Assembly (NCBI GenBank): GCA_910575105.1
Contig: CAJTDK010000015.1
Coordinates: forward strand, 1-64,000
Origin: Lachnospiraceae bacterium
GTDB lineage: Bacteria > Bacillota > Clostridia > Lachnospirales > Lachnospiraceae
Direction: 5' to 3'
Length of the DNA: 64,000 nucleotides
Part shown: positions 42,532-51,514 of the stretch, one piece after another
Layout of the letters: each line of letters begins with the position of its first letter
How positions within the stretch are numbered: the stretch's first letter is position 1
Translations under genes and position numbers: made by a program
The notes under the pieces: model-generated
Seen by the model: the letters and a program-made list of their open reading frames with translations, nothing else
Database searches by the model: none
Told to the model about the DNA's origin: nothing

Positions 42532-43275
42532 GTGAAGATCATATTGTCTCCGGCTAAGAAGATGAACACGGATCCGGATACACTGGCCTGCGCAGGACTT
42601 CCTCAGTATCTCGGGCAGGCAGAGCAGCTTCTTGGATGGCTCAAGGAAAGATCCTACGCTGAGCTAAAGATGCTCTGGAAGTGCAATGACCGCATCGCGC
42701 AGCAGAACGTTGAGCGTCTTGCCCATATGGATCTCAGAGCGTGCCTGACACCGGCGGTCCTTTCCTACGAAGGACTCGCCTATCAGTATATGGCGCCTTC
42801 TGTGTTCGATGAGCGCAAGCTTTTGTATATCCAGCGGCACCTGCGGATATTGTCTGCATTTTACGGAGTCCTAAGGCCTCTGGACGCCGTGACGCCCTAC
42901 CGTCTGGAGATGCAGGCAAAGACGGCGGCCTTCGGCTGCCCGGATCTGTATGAATTCTGGGGGAAGCGGATCTACAGGGCGGTCAGGGATGAAAGCAAGG
43001 TGATCATTAACCTGGCATCAAAGGAGTATTCAACATGTGTGGAAAAATATCTGACAGCCGGCGATACCTATATCACCTGTGTATTTGGAGAGCAGGTAAA
43101 CGGAAAAATTGCTCAGAAAGGAACATACGCGAAGATGGCAAGGGGCGAGATGGTACGCTTCATGGCCGAGAGGGAGATCGAAGACCCGGAGGAAATGAAA
43201 AGGTTTGACCGGCTGGGGTATATCTTCCGGGAAGAGCTGTCATCAGCAGAGAAATATATATTTGTAAAAGCGTAA
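42532..43275 (+). CDS. yaaA: YaaA/UPF0246 peroxide-stress protein
   Basis: This 247-residue protein starts at GTG with MKIILSPAKKMN, the fixed start of the YaaA family. Other conserved parts are LSYEGLAYQYM, LSAFYGVLRPLDAVTPYRLEM and INLASKEYS. YaaA lowers iron-driven DNA damage during peroxide stress in E. coli and can bind DNA; the role in anaerobes is less clear. It lies 11 bases after the nuclease gene, in the same direction. Confidence 0.92.
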   Translation: MKIILSPAKKMNTDPDTLACAGLPQYLGQAEQLLGWLKERSYAELKMLWKCNDRIAQQNVERLAHMDLRACLTPAVLSYEGLAYQYMAPSVFDERKLLYIQRHLRILSAFYGVLRPLDAVTPYRLEMQAKTAAFGCPDLYEFWGKRIYRAVRDESKVIINLASKEYSTCVEKYLTAGDTYITCVFGEQVNGKIAQKGTYAKMARGEMVRFMAEREIEDPEEMKRFDRLGYIFREELSSAEKYIFVKA

Positions 43276-43333
43276 CAGGGAAGCTTCTTTTCCGGCGAAT
43301 TTAAGGCCGGCCGGAAAGAAGCTTCCCTGTTTC
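43274..43333. terminator. Long bidirectional terminator
   Basis: AACAGGGAAGCTTCTTT pairs with AAAGAAGCTTCCCTGTT, continuing into a CCGG/CCGG inner stem. T-rich sequence follows. It ends the rarA-yaaA run. A gene-free stretch of about 130 bases separates it from the isomerase gene. Confidence 0.9.
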
Positions 43334-43465
43334 CTTATGCGGAGAATTATCTGGTACAGCCCTGCGCTGTCGTCATTCGACGATGCACCGCATCGCCTCA
43401 TTCTACCGCCTTGTCCTGATAATAATATCAGGTACATTATTCACCGAAATTTACATAACGCGGTA

Positions 43466-44257
43466 CTAGAATTTCCCGCTTTCCTTACATGCTGCGATGG
43501 CGTTTCTGATCAGTTCGGCGAACTGCTCTACCTGGAATGCCGTTCTTGTGGTGAACAGTCCGTCGATGTCCGGCTGTACGATCAGCGCGTTGGAATTGTC
43601 CGGGTTGACGCTTCCACCGTACAGTGCAGGGATCGCTCTTCCTTCCTCCCCGAACATCTCCGCTAAGCAGTCCTTGATGACCTTGTGCATGGCCTCTGCG
43701 TAATCCACCGGGGCAGGGGTGCCGTTGACGCCGATGGACCATACCGGCTCGTAGGCGATCCATACCCGGTCGAGCTGCTCCTTCGCCACGCCGTGAAGCC
43801 CGACCTTAAGCTGCGTGCGCAGTACCTCCGCGCTGATGCCAAACTCCTTTTCCTGCGCTGTCTCTCCTACGCACAGAAGGGTAGTAAAACCAGAGTCCAG
43901 AGCCTTTTTCACCTTTTTATTCTCCGTATAGTCGGATTCACCAAAACCGTGTCTTCTCTCGGAATGCCCGACCATCACCAGGTCAAGCCCTAATTCCTTT
44001 AGCATCAGCGGAGAGATCTCTCCGGTAAACTGTCCCTCATCCTCCCAGCACATATTCTGGGCGCCCAGCATAAAGGAGCTTCTTACGCTGCATCTGCCTG
44101 CACTTTCCAGGGAGGTGTAGGACGGGATGAAAAAGAACTGGATCTCTTCCCGGTCAATGTCACTTGTGGCGGCAGTGATGGCTTGCAGATATTCTTCCGT
44201 GGCCTGAATATTTTTGTACATTTTAAAATTGCTTCCGAAGTATAGTTTTTTTCTCAT
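43466..44257 (-). CDS. Triosephosphate isomerase paralogue of a sugar-acid locus
   Basis: This 263-residue TIM barrel has the catalytic lysine in FGSNFKMYK, the histidine in MVGHSERRHGFGE and the glutamate in IAYEPVWSIG; the loop 6 and phosphate-binding residues (ALYGGSVNPDN) are present. It should interconvert dihydroxyacetone phosphate and glyceraldehyde 3-phosphate. The sequence departs from housekeeping TpiA (NFKMYK in place of NWKMN). It is divergent from pdxA2 and the DUF1537 kinase, whose product is expected to be dihydroxyacetone phosphate, so it probably serves that pathway. Confidence 0.85.
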   Translation of the reverse strand: MRKKLYFGSNFKMYKNIQATEEYLQAITAATSDIDREEIQFFFIPSYTSLESAGRCSVRSSFMLGAQNMCWEDEGQFTGEISPLMLKELGLDLVMVGHSERRHGFGESDYTENKKVKKALDSGFTTLLCVGETAQEKEFGISAEVLRTQLKVGLHGVAKEQLDRVWIAYEPVWSIGVNGTPAPVDYAEAMHKVIKDCLAEMFGEEGRAIPALYGGSVNPDNSNALIVQPDIDGLFTTRTAFQVEQFAELIRNAIAACKESGKF

Positions 44258-44352
44258 GATCTCCTCCTTGAATTTTTGGTTATAAAAGATAGATTCAGTA
44301 TACGCTATATTTCCCTAAAACGCAATACGCATATGACAAAATATTAACAAAA

Positions 44353-44513
44353 CGAAAAAATCGAAAGAAAACGAAAATAATACGCGAAAAATTAGTGAAT
44401 ATCGCACAAAAAACATTATATAATTCTGTGTGGATATGCTGAAAATGAAAAAAGGTATTGAAAAACGAAAAAAATAATAGTAACATATAATCATAAAAGA
44501 AAATAAAACGAAA
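44353..44513. promoter_or_regulatory. Cluster of CGAAA boxes in divergent promoter region
   Basis: CGAAA occurs at 44353, 44362, 44372, 44385, 44466 and 44509 within a very A-rich 290-base divergent region. Such CGAAA-type direct repeats are typical binding sites of DeoR-family repressors. The DeoR gene at 48813 is the likely partner. Another ACGAAAG box follows the permease gene near 48143. Confidence 0.6.
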
Positions 44514-44546
44514 GAAAACAAAACATAATAAGAAAGGATGAGAAAT

Positions 44547-45563
44547 ATGAGCAGCAAATTCAAACCAGTAACAGCCATAACCATGGGAGACCCGGCAGGA
44601 ATCGGACCGGAGATTGTAGTCGGAACCATGCTGGCAGAAGAGATCCATGAGTGCTGCAGGCCATTTGTAATCGGGAGCAGGGCGGTCATGGAGAAAGCAG
44701 CGAAGGTGCTCGGCAAGGAATTAAAGTACCATCTGATCACCGACCCGTCAGAGGCGAGATATGAGTTAGGGACAGTGGATATCCTTGAGACAGGCGATTA
44801 CGATACGGATTCCATCGAGTGGGGGAAGGAGCAGGCGCTTGCAGGTCAGATGGCTATCGACTGGATCATGAAGTCCATCGAGCTTGGCATGGCGAAGAAG
44901 GTTGACGCAGTGTCCACATCCCCGATCCACAAGGGAGCCATTAAGCTGGTGGGCATCAAGGAGCCGGGCCACACAGAGATCTATCAGCATCAGACCAATT
45001 CACCTTATGCACTGACTATGTTCTCCTGCCATAAGCTGAGAGTATTCTTCGTGAGCCGCCATATGTCCCTCGTCGATGCGTGTCGTTACGCGTCAAAGGA
45101 AGTGGTTCTTGAAAATGTCATCAACATTGACAAGGAGCTTCGCAAGATCGGCATTGAGAACCCGCTGATCGCAGTGGCGGGCTTAAATCCGCACAACGGG
45201 GACAACGGACTGTTCGGGACAGAAGAGCTTACCGATATCGGTCCGGCAGTCGAGGCGGCAAAGGAAAGAGGCATCAACGCCGTAGGCCCGTGTCCGGCAG
45301 ACTCGGTATTCAACATCGGCAAATCCGGCAAATTTGATGCGATCCTCTCCCTCTACCACGACCAGGGACACATCGCATGCAAGACACTTGATTTTGAAAA
45401 ATCCGTAACGCTTACCTTTGGCCTTCCCTTTATTCGAAGCTCAGTAGACCACGGAACCGCATTTGATATCGCAGGAAAGGGAATCGCGGGCTGCGTAAGT
45501 CTGATCGAATCCACGAAGGTTGTTGCCGAGTATGCCGCAAAGCAGCATGAGAAGGAAATGTAG
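44547..45563 (+). CDS. pdxA2: PdxA2-type 4-phospho-D-threonate/erythronate dehydrogenase
   Basis: This 338-residue NAD-dependent enzyme is of the PdxA family. Family marks are AITMGDPAGIGPEI, STSPIHKGAIKLVG, PGHTEIYQ, the metal histidine in SRHMSLVDACRY, and SLYHDQGHIACKTLDF. In PdxA2, 4-phospho-D-threonate is oxidised and decarboxylated to dihydroxyacetone phosphate; the PLP-pathway enzyme acts on 4-phosphohydroxy-L-threonine. The DUF1537 kinase next door and the absence of pdxJ favour PdxA2. ATG 44547 is spaced well from AGAAAGG; an in-frame ATG at 44538 is too close. Confidence 0.87.
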   Translation: MSSKFKPVTAITMGDPAGIGPEIVVGTMLAEEIHECCRPFVIGSRAVMEKAAKVLGKELKYHLITDPSEARYELGTVDILETGDYDTDSIEWGKEQALAGQMAIDWIMKSIELGMAKKVDAVSTSPIHKGAIKLVGIKEPGHTEIYQHQTNSPYALTMFSCHKLRVFFVSRHMSLVDACRYASKEVVLENVINIDKELRKIGIENPLIAVAGLNPHNGDNGLFGTEELTDIGPAVEAAKERGINAVGPCPADSVFNIGKSGKFDAILSLYHDQGHIACKTLDFEKSVTLTFGLPFIRSSVDHGTAFDIAGKGIAGCVSLIESTKVVAEYAAKQHEKEM

Positions 45564-45599
45564 AGGAGCAGTTTCACGCAGGAAAGAGAGGGAATAAAG

Positions 45600-46943
45600 A
45601 TGCCATTAATCGGAGCAGTAGCAGATGACCTGACCGGAGCCACGACGACAGGCGTTTTACTTGCAAGGTCAAAGGCAAGGACGGCAGTGTATTTTAATGA
45701 AGAGGCGGCGCAGCGGGCAGAAGGGACGGATGAGCTTGACGCAATCCTGATCAGCAGCAACTCAAGGCCCCTCCCGGCTAATGAGGCCTACGACAAAGTA
45801 AAATCAGCGACGGCAGCCCTTAAACATATGGGAGTTAAGTATTTTTCCAAACGGATCGACACGACCTTAAGAGGCGGCGTAGGCGTGGAAGTGGACGCGA
45901 TGCTGGACGAGGCCGGAAAAGATGCAGTGGCGGTGGTTGTCCCGGCTATGCCCCAGTCGAGAAGGATCCTGGTGGGCGGATACTCGGTGATCGACGGAGT
46001 GGCGCTGATCAACACGCCGGTAGCCCAGGATGTGCGCACGCCGGTGAAAGAGAATTACATACCAAGGCTTCTTTCCGGGCAGACGAGAAGGAAGGTCGGG
46101 CTTGTGGCTCTTGACAAGGTGCTCGCAGGCGAGGAAGCCATAAAAAAGGCGCTGGAGGAGACAAGGGCGGAAGGATGTGAGGTCATCGTATGTGACGGGA
46201 TCACCCTTGAGGATGTGGAAAGGATCGCAAAGGCATGTATCGCGCTTAAGTGGAACGTGGTGGCTGTAGACCCAGGTCCCTTTACCGCAAAGCTTGCTTT
46301 CTGCCGGGATCTGATTAAGGCAGAGGAGCCGAACCTTCCGCCGGAGGCAGACGAGACAGGTAAGACAGTCCTGATCGCTGCAGGAAGCGCAACCCCGGTG
46401 ACAAAGCGGCAGATGGAAGTGCTCTGCGAGGATAACCGGCATGTGCGCATCCCGGTTGAGCCGATACCGCTGATCGAAGGCGGCGAGCAGGCAGTCCGGG
46501 AAGCCAGCCAGGCGGCAGAGCGTGCGGTAGAGCTTCTGGCATCCGCTGACCAGCCCAGGGCGATCCTTTTTGAGACGGCGCTTCACGGAGAGCTTCTCAA
46601 TCTTGACGAGGAGGATAATAAGCGCCACTACGCAGGCGGGATGAGCGCCAACCGCATCAATGCAGGGCTTGGCTCCATTATCGCAAAGGTGCTTGAGACC
46701 GTAGGAAGAGAAAAGATCGCAGGGCTTTATACGACAGGCGGGGACACGATGGTGAATGTCTGTTACCAGCTTGGCGTTGAGTGTCTGGAAGTGATGGACT
46801 ACGTGATCCCCCAGACCGATGTGGGAAGGCTCGTGGGAAGCTACGACGGGCTTGCGGTCATCGGAAAAGGTGGTTTGACAGGAAATGATAATACAGCCTG
46901 CGATATCGTAACGCGGCTGTTCGGCGAAGCTGCAAGGCAGTAA
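45600..46943 (+). CDS. dtnK: Four-carbon acid sugar kinase (DUF1537 family)
   Basis: This 447-residue kinase has the N-terminal DUF1537 substrate domain (IGAVADDLTGATTTGVLLA, KRIDTTLRGGVG) and the C-terminal nucleotide domain (GLYTTGGDTMVNVCYQLGVE, VIGKGGLTGND). DUF1537 enzymes phosphorylate D-threonate, D-erythronate, L-threonate and related acids at the 4-position. Pairing with PdxA2 is the D-threonate arrangement described for DtnK, though erythronate cannot be excluded. It is 36 bases after pdxA2 and probably in one operon with it and the permease. Confidence 0.85.
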   Translation: MPLIGAVADDLTGATTTGVLLARSKARTAVYFNEEAAQRAEGTDELDAILISSNSRPLPANEAYDKVKSATAALKHMGVKYFSKRIDTTLRGGVGVEVDAMLDEAGKDAVAVVVPAMPQSRRILVGGYSVIDGVALINTPVAQDVRTPVKENYIPRLLSGQTRRKVGLVALDKVLAGEEAIKKALEETRAEGCEVIVCDGITLEDVERIAKACIALKWNVVAVDPGPFTAKLAFCRDLIKAEEPNLPPEADETGKTVLIAAGSATPVTKRQMEVLCEDNRHVRIPVEPIPLIEGGEQAVREASQAAERAVELLASADQPRAILFETALHGELLNLDEEDNKRHYAGGMSANRINAGLGSIIAKVLETVGREKIAGLYTTGGDTMVNVCYQLGVECLEVMDYVIPQTDVGRLVGSYDGLAVIGKGGLTGNDNTACDIVTRLFGEAARQ

Positions 46944-47088
46944 GGCAGTAGAAAGTAAAACTGGCCAGGCTTACGGATATGGGCCAGGAAGGCTTCATAT
47001 GCGGCAGGCGATAGATGATAGATTGTTGTTTTAAGAAAGAAACGGGTGAAGGAAACCCGGTAAATAAGGAAAAGAGAGGAGAAACAAA

Positions 47089-48126
47089 ATGAGTGATAAA
47101 AAAGTAATAAATAATGAAGAAAAAAAAGACCTTGACCTTCTCAACAAGCTTAAGGGACTGCCCGGCGGCCTGGTCATCGTGCCCTTAGTCATCGCGGTAG
47201 TGCTGGCGACTTTCGTTCCGCAGGCGTTCCAGATCGGCGGTTACGTGACCGCCCTGTTCTATGAAGGAAATGCTTGTATGATGGGATTCTTTCTGATCGT
47301 ATGCGGCTCCATGATCGACATCAAGCAGGTGGGCATGCCCCTCTACAAAGGCGTGATCATGACCGGCTCTAAGTTTCTGCTTGGCGTGCTCCTTGGCCTG
47401 ATCGTAGGGAAGATCTGCGGACCGGCAGGATTCTTAGGGATCGCGCCCTTCGTACTCATCGCGGCGATCACGAACTCCAACGGCTCCCTTTACATCTCCC
47501 TGTCTTCACAGTTCGGCAATGCGACAGACACTGGAGCGATCTCCATCCTCTCCCTGAACGACGGGCCGTTTTTCACCCTGATCGCCCTGGGAGCGACCGG
47601 GCTTGCCAATATCCCGATTATGTCCCTCGTAGCCGTATTAGTGCCGCTGCTGATCGGATTTATCTGGGGGAATCTTGACAAAGGCTTCCGGGATGCATGC
47701 AAGAACGCACAGCCGATCGTGACCTTCTTTATGACGATCTCCATCGGTGCAAAGACAGATGTTAAGACGATCCTTACGGCAGGCGCTTCCGGTATCGTGC
47801 TCGGACTGATCTCCGCCGCAACAGCAGTGCTCTTCTTCTTCATCATCAACCTTCTTCTTCCGAAGAAAGAGAGAAACGCCATGGGCGCGGCGGTCGGTAC
47901 GACAGCCCTCAATTCTGCCATGACTCCGGCGGCAGTTGCAGAGGCAGACCCGACGATGGAGGAGTTTGTTCCGATGGCTACCGCACAGTGTGCGACAGCA
48001 TCCATCATCACCCTGTTTTTGTGTCCGTTCATCACGGCCGCATTTGACAAATATATGCAGAAAAAGCAGAAAGGGATCTACGGTCCGGACGGCTGGGCAT
48101 ACGCGAAGGTTTCCGGAGCGAACTAA
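47089..48126 (+). CDS. KdgT-family sugar-acid permease
   Basis: This 345-residue membrane protein of the 2-keto-3-deoxygluconate permease family has about ten helices (GLVIVPLVIAVVLATFVPQAFQIGG, MMGFFLIVCGSMIDIKQ, AITNSNGSLYISLSSQFG). A polar, conserved TALNSAMTPAAVAEADP near the C-terminus fits the family. By context it more likely imports D-threonate or a related four-carbon acid than KDG. GAGAGGAGAAAC precedes the ATG. A terminator follows. Confidence 0.85.
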   Translation: MSDKKVINNEEKKDLDLLNKLKGLPGGLVIVPLVIAVVLATFVPQAFQIGGYVTALFYEGNACMMGFFLIVCGSMIDIKQVGMPLYKGVIMTGSKFLLGVLLGLIVGKICGPAGFLGIAPFVLIAAITNSNGSLYISLSSQFGNATDTGAISILSLNDGPFFTLIALGATGLANIPIMSLVAVLVPLLIGFIWGNLDKGFRDACKNAQPIVTFFMTISIGAKTDVKTILTAGASGIVLGLISAATAVLFFFIINLLLPKKERNAMGAAVGTTALNSAMTPAAVAEADPTMEEFVPMATAQCATASIITLFLCPFITAAFDKYMQKKQKGIYGPDGWAYAKVSGAN

Positions 48127-48173
48127 GCAGAAATGAAATAAAAACGAAAGAAAAGCAAAAAAGCAAGTGAAAA

Positions 48174-48212
48174 GAGTCCTTTTATATGATAAAATATAAA
48201 AGGGCTTTTTCC
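48174..48212 (+). terminator. Terminator after the permease gene
   Basis: AGTCCTTTTATAT pairs with ATATAAAAGGGCT around GATAAA (G-T pair included), followed by TTTTT. Confidence 0.85.
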
Positions 48213-48225
48213 ATAAGGAGGTTCT

Positions 48226-48768
48226 ATGAGTAAGATAACAGTCCATATGACGAAAGAAGCCCTTTATGATTTCCTGCTGTATCACGCATACTCAAAGTTC
48301 AGCGGATTTTTGATCAATATCCTGGGCTTTGCGGTGATATTTTTAGGCGTGTTCAGCTTCGCCGCCGGGAAGACGGGGGCGGCGGGAGTTGTACTTTACC
48401 TGGCCGCGGCGCTGATCTTCATCGGTTATACACCGATGCAGCTTAAGATGAGGGCGAAGAAGCAGATCAGGATCAATCCGGAGTATAACGGACCGGTAGA
48501 GTATATTTTTTCGGAGGAGGAGGGCATAACAGCCAGATGGGAGAGCGGCGGCCGGCAGGTTGGCTGGGCCGAGGTTACGAGAGCTGTTGTGGCGCCTAAG
48601 ACGATCGGAGTTTATTATGGCAAGGAGCAGGCGCTGATTTTTCCGAAACAGGATTTCGGGGAGGAGTTTTTGCCGGTGTATCAGATGATCGTGCGTCATC
48701 TGGCGGCGAACAGTGCCCCTAAGGAAGCGGACCCGGAGGAGAAGGGCACGAAGGAAAGTGCTCTGTAG
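48226..48768 (+). CDS. YcxB-like membrane protein
   Basis: This 180-residue protein has two hydrophobic segments (FLINILGFAVIFLGVFSFAA and GVVLYLAAALIFIGYTPM). A C-terminal cytosolic beta domain of YcxB type follows (YIFSEEEGITARWESGGRQVGWAEVTRAVVAPKTIGVYYG). The family has no firm function. AAGGAGGTTCT precedes the ATG. It sits between the sugar-acid operon's terminator and the DeoR gene and may be cotranscribed with the latter. Confidence 0.75.
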   Translation: MSKITVHMTKEALYDFLLYHAYSKFSGFLINILGFAVIFLGVFSFAAGKTGAAGVVLYLAAALIFIGYTPMQLKMRAKKQIRINPEYNGPVEYIFSEEEGITARWESGGRQVGWAEVTRAVVAPKTIGVYYGKEQALIFPKQDFGEEFLPVYQMIVRHLAANSAPKEADPEEKGTKESAL

Positions 48769-48812
48769 GAGGGCTTCCCCAAAAGGAGCAGATCAGCGCG
48801 AAAGGGAAAGTT

Positions 48813-49589
48813 ATGGAAGAGCGCAGAAGGGCAATTTTACGTGAAGTAGAGGAGAAGGGAAGAGTGCGGGTAGCGCAGTTAAGCCGGCAGTTCGGCTGTT
48901 CGGAGGTGACGATCCGCAACGATATTAAAAATATGGACATGGAAGGGCTTCTGATGAGAACTCACGGAGGGGCGGTGAAGCTTGACAGGGAGCCGGAGCG
49001 GAAGTATTCGGCGGAGAGCATCTACCGCAACACAGAACGCAAAAAGCGGATCGCCGCCTGCGCTTATGAGTTTATCGAGGACCGGGATACGATCATCATC
49101 GACGATGCCTCCAGCAGTTTTTATCTGGCGGTGCACATCAAGGAGCACCCAAAGAAACGGCTGGCGGTGGTGACCAATTCGCTCCTTGTGGGAAATGAGC
49201 TGGCGGGAGTCCCCCATGTGGAGCTTTATCTGGTGGGCGGCCATGTGGGGGGACATCTGGCGGCGACGATGGGGGATGCGGCGCTCTCCAATATGGAGCA
49301 GTTCCACGTGGATAAAGGCTTTATCGGCATCCACAGCATTAACTTTGACGTAGGGCTTACCTCCATAGCCACGCCCCAGATGCAGGTGAAAAAGGCGATC
49401 CTTAAGGCGTCGAATGAGGTCTATGTGCTGGCGGACAGCAGCAAGTTCGGCGGCGGGTACGTGTCGGTTATCTGCCCCATGAACGAAGTGCATAAGATCA
49501 TTACAGACGATGAAGTGTCGAAGGAATATATCCGGAAGGCGCAGCAGATGTCTGTCCCTCTGGTGATCGCCAGACGGGAGGGGCGCTAA
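48813..49589 (+). CDS. DeoR-family regulator of the sugar-acid locus
   Basis: This 258-residue protein has an N-terminal DeoR helix-turn-helix (RRAILREVEEKGRVRVAQLSRQFGCSEVTIRNDIKNMDMEGLLMRTHGGAV). The C-terminal sugar-phosphate-binding DeoRC domain has IDDASSSFYLA, LVTNS-like VVTNSLLV, and KGFIGIHSIN. It most likely binds a phosphorylated intermediate (for example a phospho-acid or dihydroxyacetone phosphate) and represses the 43466-48126 genes through the CGAAA cluster at 44353-44513. The link is inferred from position and motif type. Confidence 0.87.
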   Translation: MEERRRAILREVEEKGRVRVAQLSRQFGCSEVTIRNDIKNMDMEGLLMRTHGGAVKLDREPERKYSAESIYRNTERKKRIAACAYEFIEDRDTIIIDDASSSFYLAVHIKEHPKKRLAVVTNSLLVGNELAGVPHVELYLVGGHVGGHLAATMGDAALSNMEQFHVDKGFIGIHSINFDVGLTSIATPQMQVKKAILKASNEVYVLADSSKFGGGYVSVICPMNEVHKIITDDEVSKEYIRKAQQMSVPLVIARREGR

Positions 49590-49604
49590 AGGATAGCTTG
49601 CCTC

Positions 49605-51179
49605 TTAAAGCTCTGACGATATGCTGCCCAGGATCTCCCATGCCGCGTCGCGCTCCTGCTTTTGCTCCGGAGTGAGCTTCGGATAAGGGCATAGCATCGG
49701 GTGTTCTCTGTCGCCGTCATGCCGGAAAGGCCCGTAGCTCCAGTTGTAAAAGGTGTAAAAACGGAGCCAGCGCATATGGTCCAGCCTGCGGTACATATCC
49801 TGCATAGACGCGTCGGTCTTTGTCACGCAATATTTCTGATATGCTTTTTCTACGGTGGCGGCGGTAAATTCCGTGATCGTCTCGTCGCCCAGAAGGATAC
49901 GGATCTTCATTAGAAGATGGTCTGCGGCGGCAATCTTGGATTCCCGGTGGAAGTCGTCTAACTCATCCCAGCTTAATGTAGGATAAGAGACGGACTTGCG
50001 GAAGATATCGTTGAGGGTAACCGCTGCCTTGTTCAGCGCGGTCCGCATGATCTGGCTGGGGGTGTAGATCTCTTCATTGGTTCCAAAGTAGGATACTCCG
50101 GGAGCCTCGCGGTTGCTGTGCAGGTCGATGTGCCCGGGGAGTTTATAGTAACGGTTAAGGCGCCAGAAGATATTCCAGCCCTCCGGCTCGTCGTCTGTAC
50201 AGATGATGATGCGGTCCGCATGCTCCAGGACTTCATGATGCTCCTCCCAGAAGCCGTCATAAAAGATCAGGGAATCGCCTGTTTCTGACACTTCTCCCAG
50301 GGAAAATGTCTCGTGGAGGCGGCGGTGCATGGCGAGAAATTCCCTTGCGTCCCCGAAGACGTGATAGGCCACATGCTGGGTGACAGAGATCACATTTGTC
50401 AGGATGGCGCGCTCAAGGATGCACCGGCCGTAGTTGCCGAATCCGATGATGACGATGGAATTCTCATGGCTGCACAGAGGGCGCTTGCGCCAGTATTGTC
50501 TGGCGCAGCAGTCGTAGCTGTGGAAAAAATTAATGTTTCCGGAGAGATGGTCCTGGCCGTTGGTGGTTCTTGCATAGACATCCACCGGCAGTGCGTGCAG
50601 GCCGATGGCACGGCTGTTAACGCCGATATCATTTTCCTTCATCAGGAAGACCTTGCATCTTGCGCCGGTGCCTTTTTTGCGCGCCACGATCCTTGCCGGG
50701 GAGGTGCTGATAAAGAGGCAGGGGTAGTCCGGGAACTCCATCTGGTCCTCCTTTTTTTCGCCGAAGATGATCACGGCGTCCCCGTCTTCTTTGTAGATAT
50801 TTGCGGCCAAAGTGTTAGACTCCGGGCCGTAATCCGCAAAATAATACCAGTTCTTCCGGCGCTGGAAACCGAGCATAAGGAGCGGGAGCCCTTCGCTGGT
50901 GACAAAGGATATGACGGCGCCTAACAAGGTCACCAGTATGCCGGCGGACATTAAGAGAAAGACAGACCCCACCGCATGTCCCAGGGGCGTGACCGGCGTC
51001 AGGTCGCCGTAGCCGACGGTGGTCAGGGTGACCAGGGAGTACCAGAGCGCATCGCCGAAGGTGCGGATAGTAGCGTCCTGGCTTCTGCACTCGGAAAAGT
51101 AGAGGAGAGCCAGAAGCCCCATATAGATGAGCATTAAGACCAGTGTCATGTACAGATAGATTTTCTTCCTTCTTTTCAT
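49605..51179 (-). CDS. Two-helix K+ channel with TrkA-type NAD domains and C-terminal RyR domain
   Basis: This 524-residue membrane protein has an N-terminal pore: helix, selectivity filter TTVGYGD (about residue 53), second helix (AVGSVFLLMSAGILVTLLGAVISFV). Two RCK/TrkA-N-like regions follow, the second with IVIIGFGNYGRCILERA. The last 45 or so residues (NWSYGPFRHDGDREHPMLCPYPKLTPEQKQERDAAWEIL) match the RyR repeat of ryanodine receptors. RyR domains do occur in bacteria, often next to TrkA-like domains, and may bind nucleotides or other ligands. ATG 51179 is the first start with a sensible context; longer frames add a non-hydrophobic tail. Confidence 0.8.
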   Translation of the reverse strand: MKRRKKIYLYMTLVLMLIYMGLLALLYFSECRSQDATIRTFGDALWYSLVTLTTVGYGDLTPVTPLGHAVGSVFLLMSAGILVTLLGAVISFVTSEGLPLLMLGFQRRKNWYYFADYGPESNTLAANIYKEDGDAVIIFGEKKEDQMEFPDYPCLFISTSPARIVARKKGTGARCKVFLMKENDIGVNSRAIGLHALPVDVYARTTNGQDHLSGNINFFHSYDCCARQYWRKRPLCSHENSIVIIGFGNYGRCILERAILTNVISVTQHVAYHVFGDAREFLAMHRRLHETFSLGEVSETGDSLIFYDGFWEEHHEVLEHADRIIICTDDEPEGWNIFWRLNRYYKLPGHIDLHSNREAPGVSYFGTNEEIYTPSQIMRTALNKAAVTLNDIFRKSVSYPTLSWDELDDFHRESKIAAADHLLMKIRILLGDETITEFTAATVEKAYQKYCVTKTDASMQDMYRRLDHMRWLRFYTFYNWSYGPFRHDGDREHPMLCPYPKLTPEQKQERDAAWEILGSISSEL

Positions 51180-51342
51180 CGTGCGGGTTCTCCTTCTTGC
51201 ATGTGTTGGGCTGCCCTCAGTGCGTGCGGGCCTGTTTCTTACGCCGGGCGAGGGGGATATAAGCATTATATCACAGGAGACTGCCAAAGAAAACAGGCTG
51301 CTGGTCACAGAGATTAGTAGCTACTGTTCATGGGTTACTTTT

Positions 51343-51389
51343 CATGTTCTTACGGAATGCGCACTGGCTGCGCATTCCGTAAGAACATG
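51343..51389. repeat. Long palindromic repeat, copy A
   Basis: A perfect 21-base inverted repeat (arms 51343-51363 and 51369-51389) surrounds the loop CTGGC. The inner part of the arm is GGAATGCGCA/TGCGCATTCC. A related copy lies 6.8 kb away at 58208. It sits between divergent genes and could act as a terminator on either strand or be a REP-like element. Confidence 0.8.
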
Positions 51390-51514
51390 ATTCAGGAGTA
51401 TGAAAATAAATATTCTTTATCATCTACGCCTTGCCGGCTTCTGCCGGCGGGGGTATAATGATACAAGAGTAGACAGTAACGGATCCAGGATTGACGACGG
51501 GAAGGAGAAGCAGG

